Source of the DNA: Sambucus nigra
Taxonomy: Eukaryota > Streptophyta > Magnoliopsida > Dipsacales > Adoxaceae
Direction: 5' to 3'
Length of the DNA stretch: 64,000 bases
NCBI GenBank assembly: GCA_949130495.1
Contig: OX422222.1
Coordinates: 105,141,709-105,205,708 of the forward strand
Each line of letters starts with the position of its first letter. Position 1 is the first letter of the stretch. Below the pieces are notes generated by a model. That model did no database searches, was not told the DNA's origin, and saw only the letters and a list, made by a program, of their open reading frames with translations. Of this stretch, positions 49,065 through 58,835 are shown piece by piece. The translations under genes and the position numbers were made by a program.

Positions 49065-49600
49065 GTTCAAACCCACGACCAACTCCGATTGGTAAAAGGG
49101 CGAGAACAAACTATACTCTTTTGGTTAGGACGCGTACACTAGCGTGACCAGCTCAGGTTGGTAAAAGAGCTAGTGGACGTGATAGTTCGAACTCAGACCA
49201 ACTCCGGTTGGTAAAAGGGCGAGAACAAACTATACTCCTTTGGTTAGGAGGCGTACACTAGCATGACCAACTCAGGTTGGTAAAAGAGCTAGTGGACGTG
49301 ATAGTTCGAACTCAGACCAACTCCGGTTGGTAAAAGGGCGAGAACAAACTATACTCCTTTGGTTAGGAGGCGTACACTAGCGTGACCAACTCAGGTTGGT
49401 AAAAGAGCTAGTGGACATGATAGTTCAAACTCAGACCAACTCCGGTTGGTAAAAGGGCGAGAAAAAACTATACTCCTTTGGTTAGGAGGCGTACACTAGC
49501 GTGACCAACTCAGGTTGGTAAAAGAGCTAGTGGACATGATAGTTCGAACTCAGACCAACTCCGGTTGGTAAAAGAGCGAGAACACGAGACTCCTAAAAAG
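49065..49600 (+). repeat. 119-bp tandem repeat with paired hairpins, in Tat
   Basis: GACCAACTCCG.TTGGTAAAA begins at 49077, 49196, 49315, 49434 and 49553: a constant 119-bp period. Each unit also has a second, related half, GACCAACTCAGGTTGGTAAAAG. Both halves contain the inverted repeat ACCAAC-N4-GTTGGT. Copies are nearly identical, so the array is young or homogenised. Confidence 0.93.
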
Positions 49601-50199
49601 GCCAATCTCTGTTGGTTAGGAAACCAGATATGCTCTCAAATGCCAACTTATGTTGGTCGGGAGGTAAGATTATTACAGAAAATACAAAAGTTCCTCGAAG
49701 AATAAAATATTCCAAACTGAACTAAGTATGGTTGGTCGGGGATAAAAACCCACTAATTGTAGTTGGTCTACGAGGAAAATTTATTGACCTTAGTTGGTTG
49801 GACATATTTTATGAAAAAGACAAAAATTTACCAAGTACGGTTAGTCGGGGATAAACTCTCACTAACCATAGTTGGTCGACAAACACAATTTAACAACCTT
49901 GGTTGGTTGGAAAAAATTTTAAACATTTTTATACTCATTACTTTATTATTAAGTGATCGAGCAACATTACTGATACTTGTAACTTTTTATTACTAAGTTG
50001 GTCGATGAACAGCACAATATTGTTATCTTTTTAACAGATACATACGCATAAATATAAAGTGTTTGACAAAAATATAACGTGTTTGACAAGCACAAGACAA
50101 TAGCAATACAGATTTGCAAACAGAAAATGAAAGTCTTTCATTAAAACTCAAAATAAATTACAAGTTACATATGTGTACTAACCGTTATATAGAAAATTC
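49601..50199 (+). repeat. Degenerate continuation of the GTTGGT repeats and 3' end of antisense gene
   Basis: Up to about 50000 there are further diverged units around GTTGGT (for example CCAACTTATGTTGGTCGGG, AAGTATGGTTGGTCGGGG, CTAACCATAGTTGGTCG), often as inverted pairs. The last 200 bp would be the 3' untranslated part of the antisense gene. Confidence 0.7.
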
Positions 50200-51540
50200 C
50201 TATTCTATTGGTTTTTTCCCCTCAACCTTCGATACAAGTTCCTCGCCAGCAGGCGGATCATTTAAAGTCTGAGGAGAGTTAATGAAGTTCAAGTCCTTCA
50301 GAATTCTAACGTTCATCATGGAGGGACGATCTAGAAGATGCTCAGGACGAGATACCTCAAACAGAGAATGCAAACTGTAGTCACCAAGGTATTTAGCAAG
50401 TAAGCTCCGAGGAATGGCACGAGCTGGGATCCATTCCATTTCCAAATTGAACGGTGGCATAGGCAAGTCAAGCAATCCAGGCTCATAGTAGTCCCATAAA
50501 TAGTGTCCCTGCTCGAGTTTCAACACACATAAGGCATTCAGCCAGCCTTGTTTGTAGCCCTCATTATTGGCATTCTGGATACGAGCATCTAAATGGAATA
50601 GTGCCTCGTTGTATCCATCCATCCAAAACTCCCTGGGCTGTTTATGGAATTGGAATGTTAACCTCTCAAGCTTCTCATGAAGACTCTGGATGAAAAGTTT
50701 ATTAGTCTCCAACTCTGATTCTTTTGTAGAGATTTGGAGTTCCAATTCTCTAACTTTCTTGGACAGTTCAGACAAAACCCGATCTTTTGCATTCAATTGG
50801 TACACTTGAGTTTCCAATGTTGACTGAGTACGAGCTTCTTCAATAGTACGACGAGGAGTTCTTGATCGACCCCGAGTAGGTGGAGTACTTTGTTCCTCAA
50901 CAACATCCTGAGCAACTCTTCCTCGTCCACGAGAACCTCTTCCTCGTCCCCGAGTAGTAGTATAAGTACCCGACCTTCTCAAGGTATCCAACTCTTGCCT
51001 TAATTTGGCATTCTCAACCTCTAGAAAGGAAAATCCCTCGTCAGTCACTGGGATTACAGCTGTTGAAGAAGATGCTGCAGACTTATACTGTGCCAGCTCT
51101 TTCTGCAAATTGTTATTTTCTTGCTCTAGCAGCTCGGCAATCTGTCTACAAGCTTCAACTTCACCCTTTAGGGTTCTCTCTCTGACATCGTACCCAGCCA
51201 GGAGTTTATCGTAGCCCTTCTCGGCAGAAAGCTGCTGATACCTCTTCTCATACCCCTTATGCAACAGGGCAGTTGATTCCTTATACTGATTTTGAAGGTC
51301 TTCTAAGGTACATTGAAGATCCTCGATCATTTCGTAATAGGCCACATTATTGGCCACAACTCGGTCAAGTAAACCCTTCAGGTACTGATAAGCCTCAACT
51401 ACCTGCTCAGAAGCATCATGACCAAGGATATCAGCAACTTCAGATGCACTTAGGTCTGTGTGACCAGCCTTATAATATTCATGGCATTGCTGCATCAGCT
51501 TTGTATCATTGGCAGATAGTAATTCCATTCTAGCCATAAA
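50200..51540 (-). CDS. Antisense gene exon 4: coiled coil, Arg-rich region, C-terminal module
   Basis: Open for 445 codons from its internal ATG 51537 to TAG 50200-50202; it could also be a separate protein. An acceptor (TTTACTAG) at 51541-51542 precedes TTT ATG GCT in the frame of exon 3. Order: acidic helical start (SANDTKLMQQC), heptad-rich coil (about residues 60-190), RGRGRGSRGRGR and RGRSRTPRRT (nucleic-acid-binding or nuclear-localisation look), second coil (about 225-290), then FWMDGYNEALFHLDARIQ ... GYKQGWLNALCVLK, which repeats a module of exon 3. No membrane segment. Confidence 0.8.
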   Translation of the reverse strand, partial: FMARMELLSANDTKLMQQCHEYYKAGHTDLSASEVADILGHDASEQVVEAYQYLKGLLDRVVANNVAYYEMIEDLQCTLEDLQNQYKESTALLHKGYEKRYQQLSAEKGYDKLLAGYDVRERTLKGEVEACRQIAELLEQENNNLQKELAQYKSAASSSTAVIPVTDEGFSFLEVENAKLRQELDTLRRSGTYTTTRGRGRGSRGRGRVAQDVVEEQSTPPTRGRSRTPRRTIEEARTQSTLETQVYQLNAKDRVLSELSKKVRELELQISTKESELETNKLFIQSLHEKLERLTFQFHKQPREFWMDGYNEALFHLDARIQNANNEGYKQGWLNALCVLKLEQGHYLWDYYEPGLLDLPMPPFNLEMEWIPARAIPRSLLAKYLGDYSLHSLFEVSRPEHLLDRPSMMNVRILKDLNFINSPQTLNDPPAGEELVSKVEGKKPIE

Positions 51541-51707
51541 CTAGTAAAGAAGAGAAGGCAAGAATTAATAATAAAGCAGACAGAGCATCAACAATGTAGA
51601 GGAACCAAAAAAAAGGTAATTTTATTACATCATCAAAAGGAGTACAGCGTTCAGAATATAGAGTACAAGTAAAAGAAAATAAAAGAGAATACCGAACAAC
51701 TTCACAC

Positions 51708-52526
51708 CTTTTCCTTATCTCCCAAGACTTTCTCAGGAGGCTGGGACGAGGAGCTTGGTTGCTCGGTGGGAATAATGATTTGGTTGGCAGAAGTTGGGAC
51801 TTGTTCAGGAGGAGCAGGCAAAGACGAAATCTCCTCGGTGGTTATTTGATTGGGTTGTGGAGCAAGGACTTGATCACCCACTGTCATTGAAGACTCCTCG
51901 GATGCAGCTTCGTCTTCATCCTCATCTTCAATTACAGGAGGAGGGCCAGGAAGATGTTGTTGAAATAGCTCAGAGTCCTCTCTCACCTTCAATTCTTGCA
52001 AGGCAGCAACCCAACCATCTCGGAAGTATTTCAAACTCCCATATTGCACCTGGGCCATCATCGCTACTACCCCCCTATCCCATCCTTTGTCCCAACCAGT
52101 TCGAAATGATTTTTTCACAGCCATTTTTCTTTTCATTTTCTCCGAGGAGAGCTTCTCGGATAGAAAATCCTCAGTGGCTTTCAACTTGGCCTCCACCTCC
52201 TCCTTCTGGCGAGTTACTTCTCGCAGAAGGGTCAGCTCTTCCTCGGCCGATTTCAATTTATTTTCAAGCTCCCCAAAGGTACTAAGCTTCTCGGCATATT
52301 TCTTATTCTCTCTCTCCAAGTCCTTCACTTTATTTCCCAACTGCACCTTCTCTGCCTCAGACGCAGCCAACTTTTTCTCCCATTCACCTTTATCCTCATC
52401 ATACTTTTGACGGGAATCCTTCAAAGATTGGGCCAAGCCCTGTAAAGCATCCTCTACTCCAGATGAGGAACTAGAAGCCTTGATTGATTCATCTTTCTTC
52501 ACTATGGTGTTAAAGCAATTCACCAG
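51708..52526 (-). CDS. Antisense gene exon 3: coiled coil and Gly-Trp module
   Basis: 273 codons open after the join at LVNCFNTIVKKDE. A continuous coiled coil (KLAASEAEKVQLGNKVKDLE, then LENKLKSAEEELTLL) is followed by FRTGWDKGWDRGVVAMMAQ and FRDGWVAALQELKV, then an acidic stretch (EDEDEDEAASEESS) and a Pro/Gln/Ser-rich end. The donor (AAAAG|GTGTGA) is at 51706-51707. Without splicing it would stop two codons later. Confidence 0.78.
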
Positions 52527-52610
52527 CTAAAAAAGAAGGTAATGATAAGTCAGTGCCGAGATACATATATTGACTTAAAGAAAGAAAAATTCAGGATAAG
52601 AGAAACTTAC

Positions 52611-53287
52611 TGAAGCAATGTGACGAGTAGCTAGGGATTTCAGCATATCCCTAGACATATTTTCTTCAATTCCTTGGACTTCAGGAATGGTCCAAGTCTT
52701 TACCGAGCTCATTGCAGAACTCGGGGTAATAATGGTTGGAACACCAGCTCCACTAGCTTGGAGCTGGGGAATGGCTTCAGAAAAACTAACCGAGGAGGAT
52801 TTCTTCAGTCTCCTCGGTGTCTTTTCAAAAACCTCAACCAAAGAAGAACTTTTGGTTGGAGAGATGGTGATTACTTCCACAGGTGCATCCTTCTGCACAG
52901 GAGCCACTGGGGGCTTCTCGGCAGCCTTCTGAGGAGCAACAGAAGGGGCAGCATCCATTTTCTTTGTCCCCTTTGGGACATCAGCCTTGTTTCTTTTTCC
53001 ATTTCCAGCAGAGGAAGCCTCCTCGAAGATAGCAGGAACTCTTCTTTTGCCCATCTTCTGACTCAGAGGAATGTGAGAGTCTGGTGAAGAATCCTCAGAA
53101 GCTGGCAATGGTTCACTAATGCTGACCACAGGACGAGCAGTAAAGGACGATGTATAGATCCTGTACTGCAACAAGTATGAAGCAGACCTGACGTGCTCGT
53201 CTGCAACTTTCTGATGCAAACTCCAGATATGTTTCAAATGCTTTATATTAACTTCTGATTCTTTGGGAGTTTTTCTCTTGTTGTCAA
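52611..53287 (-). CDS. Antisense gene exon 2: Ser/Lys-rich linker
   Basis: Open throughout. VDNKRKTPKESEVNIKHLKH, then KMGKRRVPAIFEEASS with GKRNKAD (possible nuclear localisation signals), and low-complexity Ser/Pro/Ala. Ends LATRHIAS at a consensus donor CA|GTAAGT (52610). The acceptor at its start is TTTGCAG. Confidence 0.78.
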
Positions 53288-53378
53288 CTGCAAACAAAAA
53301 CATATTGAAATGTCAATCATGCATTTATTCAAATATAATGAAAGCGTAGTTTCAGAAATAAAATAAAATGAAAATAAC

Positions 53379-53882
53379 CTATCCCATTGCCATATGGAGG
53401 ACATTTGGGACCTTCATATAGTTCGTCTCCAACCAAAGGGGCATGTTGCCAATTTTTGATAACTACCCCATGTTCGAAATAATCCCTATTTGCATCAGGG
53501 AGATTGACTAAAAAGCCCTATTCAAAAATCTAGTTTTTAAATAATAAACATTGTCTAGAATATCCCATCTATAACAGTACATAATCTCAGGAATTCCTAT
53601 ACGAGTTCCATGAGTTTGATTTAACCTAAGCACCCCATTAACTATTCTCCATGTATTGGGGGCTATTTTTCCAGCAACAACATCAAAATGATGACAGAAC
53701 TCTAAGCACAAAGGGTTTGGTGGAAAAGAAAATCCACATTAAGCAATAAAGAGGCTGGGGAACCAATGTCCCTCAGCCAAACGAAAGTAATTTGAAGGCT
53801 CGGAAAGATCCTCCAAAGTTACCCAAGAAGGAATAGAGAAATCATAACGGAATTTCTCAAGAGATTCAATAATATAAACCAT
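53379..53882 (-). pseudogene. Antisense gene exon 1: N-terminal domain, broken
   Basis: ATG at 53880-53882 (MVYIIESLEKFRYDFSIPSW). Conserved-looking segment FPPNPLCLEFCHHFDVVAG and APNTWRIVNGVLRLN, then EIMYCYRWDILDNVYYLK and, after a lost T in a T-run near 53510, LVNLPDANRDYFEHG. A TAA at 53739-53741 interrupts. The pattern (small start, 'PNxWRIxxG') is why I compare it with PF04195; a profile search would decide. Confidence 0.75.
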
Positions 53883-54294
53883 GATGAATAAAAGAAGAAG
53901 GAAGAAGAAGAGCTTACAGGGAAAAAAGGAGATCTGTTGACAACGAACGAAAACAAGGATGAACGCACAAGAGAAAGAAAGGATATGGGAAACTCAAAAG
54001 CAAAAAATTGGAAAAGGTAGAAGACGGTATGATTGCCTAAGAAGCTTAAATACTTTGCCTTGGGAAACGGCGAAAGAAATGATTACAAAAAAGAAACTAT
54101 TACGCCACCGGCGGCTAAAAGGACAAAAAGTGCACAAAGATCGAAGCGCTTATAAAAATTCAAAAAGGCAGATTCTGCGAATTTGGAAAGAAATTCAAAT
54201 ACGAAGAAAATGCTCCTAAAACCCAGGATGGTCATTTAATATTGCCATATACCGAGAAAGAATGTTCCATACTCCTCAAAGTTCGAAATATAAA
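53883..54294 (-). other. Leader region of the antisense gene
   Basis: Holds the probable promoter of the minus-strand gene and its untranslated leader (TCTTCTTCC-rich near the ATG). An 86-codon plus-strand frame here (53959-54219) is Lys/Arg-rich with no family resemblance and is probably chance. Confidence 0.55.
54150..54157 (-). promoter_or_regulatory. Possible TATA box of the antisense gene
   Basis: TTTTATAAG on the minus strand, about 270 bp upstream of the ATG and only about 150 bp inside the 3' LTR. It is the one clear TATA-like site in the region, so it is a candidate only. Confidence 0.45.
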
Positions 54295-54308
54295 ACATTG
54301 GGGGCTTC
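54295..54308 (+). other. Tat polypurine tract
   Basis: CATTGGGGGCTTC immediately before the 3' LTR; the G-rich core is the expected primer for plus-strand DNA. Confidence 0.8.
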
Positions 54309-54861
54309 TGTTGATACCAAAATTAGTATGCTGACATGGACGAATAATAAGAAGACACGTGTCAATCTACGTGGCACAATAGCAACGAGGAAGTTCATTC
54401 CCCCGACCTAGTCATACTCACTTCGAGCAACAGGTGTACTCCGAGGAACTCCAGCTCTCCGAGGAACTCCTGAACGACGAGCAACTAAGGCGGTCCGAGC
54501 TGCATCTCGACCACAGCATTGATTGCCAGATAATCAACAGTTAAACTATTCATTGAATGCTTATCATCTTGACGCACACGCTTGAAGAGCATTAAATGAA
54601 TTACCCTTTCATATGAATATCATTTAATGTATCACCCTTTCAGATTATGGCCTAAAGGCTATAAATACATTGTATTACCCTCATTCAAAGGGACCGGAAT
54701 TTCTTGAGAAAGCTTGTAATCGAGAATTCCCAAAACACTCAACAATAACATAACAGTGGACGTAGGCCATTCTTATAAGGCTGAACCACTTTAAAAATCT
54801 TTGTCTCATTTTATTTATCTGTGATTGAATAATTAGAGCGATCTAATTTTTTACATCAACA
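54309..54861 (+). repeat. Tat 3' LTR
   Basis: 553 bp, eight base differences from the 5' LTR and no indels by hand comparison. TATA box at 54660-54667. Followed by GTAAA. Confidence 0.96.
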
Positions 54862-55799
54862 GTAAATTTATTAATGAAAAATATATGCGCCATTTGATAA
54901 ACCGCTCGTGTCAACCTAGTGACAATTTAGAGCTCCATGTGTCGGATACCACTTATTTTGACTATTTACTATTTTGGGATATTGGTTTGATTCAAACATG
55001 TTTCCTCTTGTCTAAACCATATATTAATTCTATAGGCATTTGATGTTTGCCTTGGTAATTGAATTATTGTTTATGAGAGGTACTTTTTAATTTAAGAAAT
55101 AGTTTTCAAGAAAAGTAAAATTTGTTATTTTACCAAATTTGATTGAAGTAGGCATTATCCCTTATGCTTATATTATATTTGTTGAAATGACTTCAGGAGT
55201 TGAATATTTTGCTGGCTTATTTGTTTTATTTATTTTCGAAATAATGTCTCCAAATTGTTTTATTTTAGGTATTTTGGTTCAAAATTAATTTTTTTTGGAT
55301 TCCGAAAGGGGTTTCAACGTTTCCCCTTTTATGAATTTATTTAACAAGCCCATTTCATTTAGATACTTTTAAATGATGTTTAACTCTTTCACTAATCTTT
55401 GGTTTAGTTTTTTATTCCTTAAATAGCCCATCATTTTCTTTTTTTCATTAATTTTATGGACAAGATTCATAGGGTAAACTACTTTCTCCTGTCTGGATAA
55501 TCGTACTTATATTTTCTTTTGTTGTGTAAATTTTCTATTTTTATGAATTATTTATTTTAAAAAAAAAACTATAGGATTGTTTTTCCTGTACTTATTATCT
55601 TTCACATTAATTTTTACCTTTGTTTAACACTAAGTTTCTTTTGATACATCATATTATGGGTTTATTATTATTTGGAGGTTGAAGATTCGAATTTTTAGGA
55701 GAATGCAAAGCATATTTGCTACCAACGAATGCTTAAGTTATTTCTAATGTTTACATAGAGTGACACGTTTTATAGTACTTTGATAAATCAATCTATATA

Positions 55800-56265
55800 G
55801 TGATATAAGTATAAAATAACTTCACAAAGTCTTTTCCAAAAGTCATAATTTTTTGTGTTCTGGCGTGACCCCATACCACAAGGCAATATTTAATAGGGAG
55901 TTTTGGAAAAAGGTCCTTATAATGCTTAAGGTGTATAAAAATAGGACACTCCATATAATTTTATAAATTTAGTCCCTGTACTAAAAACATCATGAAAAAT
56001 GGTGCCGCTGGCGCGGACCAAAAAAATAAAGGCAATTGTACCACAGGAACTAGATTTATAAATGCTATTGTACCATAGGGACTAGATTTATAAACTTGAA
56101 AATTATTGTCCTAAAAATCCAAATATAGGAAGGAACATGACTTTTACCTTAATTCTGTATATTTAATAAGTAGGTGAGAAAATATGTGGAATCCACATCA
56201 GATTTGGAGAAAATTTTGAGAGAATTTTTTATACTCATGGCATTGTTCATAAAAAAAAATATATA
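55800..56265. other. Unassigned insert in one satellite unit
   Basis: About 460 bp absent from the other units. It contains a short direct repeat (ATTGTACCA.AGGxACTAGATTTATAAA twice, near 56036 and 56085) and GGTGCCGCTGGCGCGGAC. I could not find clean terminal repeats or a target duplication, so limits are approximate and its class is open. Confidence 0.6.
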
Positions 56266-58062
56266 AGCAGTAATATAAACTGCCCGTGTCAACCCACTGA
56301 GCAATTAAAGCTCCACTTGTGAGATACCTCTAATTTTGACTATTTTCTTTATTGAGCTATTAGTTTGATACAAACATATTTCCTCTTGTCTAATCCACAT
56401 ATTAATTTTGTAGGTACTTGATGTTTGCATTGGGAATTGAATTGATGTTTATGGAAGGTATTTTTGAATTTAAAAAATAGTTTTCAAGAAAAGTAAACTT
56501 CGTTATATTACTAAATATGATTGAAATAATACGTTATCCCTTACGCTCATATTATGTTCGTTGAAATTATTCAAGGAGTTGAATATTCTGTTGGTGACCT
56601 TTTTATTTTAAAAAAAATTCCAAAATAAAGTTTTTAAATTGTTTCATTTTACGTATTTTTTGTTCAGAATAAGATTTTTTTTTTGGATTCTTAATAGGGG
56701 TTTCAATGTTTTCCCTTTTGTGGATTTATTTAACAAACACATTTTGATTAGATAAGTGACGTTTAGCTCTTTTACTAATCTTTTATTTATTTTTTGACTT
56801 CTTGAATAGCCCATCGGTTTGTTTGTTTGTTCATTAATTTTATGGAAAAGATTCATAGGGTACACTACTTTTTCCTTTCTAGATCGACGTACTTTTATTT
56901 TATTTTGTTGTGTATACTTCGTGTATATGTGATTCCGCTCCCTTAGAAAAGTTTGTTTTCATGAATAATTTATTTATCAAAAAAATTATAGGATTTGTTT
57001 TTCTTATATTTATCACTTTTAAATTTATTTTAAACTATGTTTTGCACGAAGTTTATCTTGATAGGTCATATTTTGGATTTATTAATGTTTGGACGATGAA
57101 GATTCAAACTTTTAGGAGAATGTAGAGCATATTTGCTACCAATGAATCCATATGTATTTTTATAATGTTTACATAGCATGATGCATTTTATAATACTTTG
57201 ATAAATTTATCTCCAAAAAATAATATAAGCAATACTATAAATTGCCCGTGTCAACCTACTGAACAATTAGTGCTCCACGTGTGAGATACCTCTTATTTTG
57301 ATTATTTATTGTTTTGGGCTTTTGGTTTGATACAAACACATTTCCTCCTCTCTAAGCCACAAATGAATTCTATAGGCATTTTATGTTTGCCTTGGTAATT
57401 GAATTGATGTTTATGAGAGGTATTTTTGCATTTAAAAATTGTTTTAAAAAATAAGTAAAATTCGTTGTTTTACTTAATTTGATTGAAGTAGAGATTATCC
57501 CTTATTGATATATTATGTTTGTTGAAGTGAATTAAGGAGTTGATTATTTTGTTGGATTATTTTTTTTCAATATAAAGTTTTTAAATTGTTTCATTTTAGG
57601 TACTTTTGGTTAAAAAATAGATTTTTTTTTTGGATTCTGAATAGCGGTTCCAATGTTTTTCGTTTTTGTAGATTTATTTACAAACCCATTTCGATTAGAA
57701 CCTTTAAAGTGATGTTTAAGTATTTCACTATTCTTTGATTTAGTTTTTGATTCCTTAAAAATATCCCATCGGTTTCTTTATTCATTGATTTTATGGAAGA
57801 GATTCATAGTGAAGACTACTTTCTCTTGTTTGGATAGGCGTACTTGTATTCTTTTCTTATGTATACTTTTTGTATATGAGATTTCATTCTCTTAGGGGAT
57901 TTTGTTTTTCTGGATCATTTATTATCAAAAATATTATAGGATTGTTTTTCGAGTATTTATTATTTTTAGCTTTGTTTTCCACAAAGTTTCTTGTGATACA
58001 TCAAATTATGGATTTATTACTATTTAGAGGATGAAGATTCGAACATTTAGTAGAATGTAGAG

Positions 58063-58835
58063 CAGGGGCGGATGGAGCATAGGACGAACTGGGGCGGTCG
58101 CCCCAGTTGGGATTTAAAAAAAAATTATAGGAGTTTTTAGTAAAATTCCAAACTTCACGGTATACCTCTAATTATTTACAAAACTGAGGGTGTAAGATTG
58201 TAATTACCTAAAATATTAAACCTACAAACATAATACAGCAGCGGCTGCCTCTCATCTCATTTATCTCATCCCTTCCCTTCTTCCCTAAACCTATTTTCCC
58301 TCCCTCCGCCTTCGCCTCCCTCCCTCTCCCAGCACAGCAGCGGCTCGACTCCCTCCCTCCCGACACCACTGTCTAGTGTATCTATTCATTTCTGGTATTT
58401 TTTTTTGTATGTGATGATGTGTAGTTTAATTTTTTGTATGTGATAATGTGTAGTTTAATTTTGTATGTAGCCTAATTTTATGTATGTGTATTTAATTTTT
58501 TATGTAACCTAATTTTTTTTGTAGCCTAATTTTTTGTAATAGCAATTTTTTATGTAGTCTGAAATATGTGGTGTTTTTTAAATAGAAAGTCATGGAAAAA
58601 AAATTTAAACGGAAAAGAGGAGACAACACACAACCCTTTAGGGTAATATTATAAAAAAAAATCCACGAACAATGTAGGAATCCAAATTTAGTTAATTACT
58701 ACCTCAAACATTTTTAAGGGTAAAAATTACAAAAAAAAAAGTAAAAAAATCGATTCGGGAGCTCCCTCCCCCGAACCCCCGGCATTCGTCACAAATTTTC
58801 ACCCCACTTAAATCAATTTCCTGGATCCGCCACTG
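58063..58835. mobile_element. hAT-like non-autonomous DNA transposon, 773 bp
   Basis: Ends CAGGGGCGGATGGA ... CTGGATCCGCCACTG form imperfect terminal inverted repeats (CAGNGGCGGATNNA). The 8-bp duplication ATGTAGAG lies at 58055-58062 and 58836-58843, the size used by hAT elements. No transposase frame. The interior has a CT-rich tract (58236-58375) unlike the AT-rich rest. Confidence 0.9.

Larger units (their letters stand above)
50200..53882 (-). pseudogene. Antisense four-exon gene inside Tat element (coiled-coil protein, about 1,113 residues)
   Basis: Minus-strand exons 53882-53379, 53287-52611, 52526-51708 and 51540-50200, with GT...AG introns of 91, 84 and 167 bp. All three joins keep the frame (GI|VDNK, AS|LVN, KEK|FMAR). 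Summed with one lost T in exon 1, the coding length is 3,342 nt. The N-terminal part resembles the plant 'putative gypsy-type transposon' family (Pfam PF04195, from memory). Then come a Ser/Lys-rich region, two long coiled coils and a duplicated Gly-Trp module. Extra antisense ORFs between pol and the 3' LTR are known in some Tat elements. Function unknown. Exon 1 has one stop (53739-53741) and a 1-bp deletion (about 53510). Confidence 0.82.
42404..54861 (+). mobile_element. Tat-type Ty3/gypsy retrotransposon with antisense gene
   Basis: 12,458 bp with LTRs 42404-42956 and 54309-54861 (553 bp each, 8 mismatches by hand count, about 1.4%) and duplication GTAAA (42399-42403, 54862-54866). Plus-strand order is gag, PR, RT, RNase H, archaeal-type RNase H, IN. 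Then comes a 119-bp tandem repeat and a four-exon gene on the minus strand before the polypurine tract and 3' LTR. The second RNase H and the gag type mark the Tat lineage. It is much younger than E1-E3, but stops in pro-pol show it is not autonomous. Confidence 0.94.

Noticed and set aside
49065..49600. CRISPR-like array
   Set aside because: Adjacent 119-bp units without unique spacers, inside a plant retrotransposon.
53959..54219. An 86-codon Lys/Arg-rich plus-strand frame near the Tat 3' LTR
   Set aside because: No family resemblance; overlaps the probable promoter and leader of the antisense gene.
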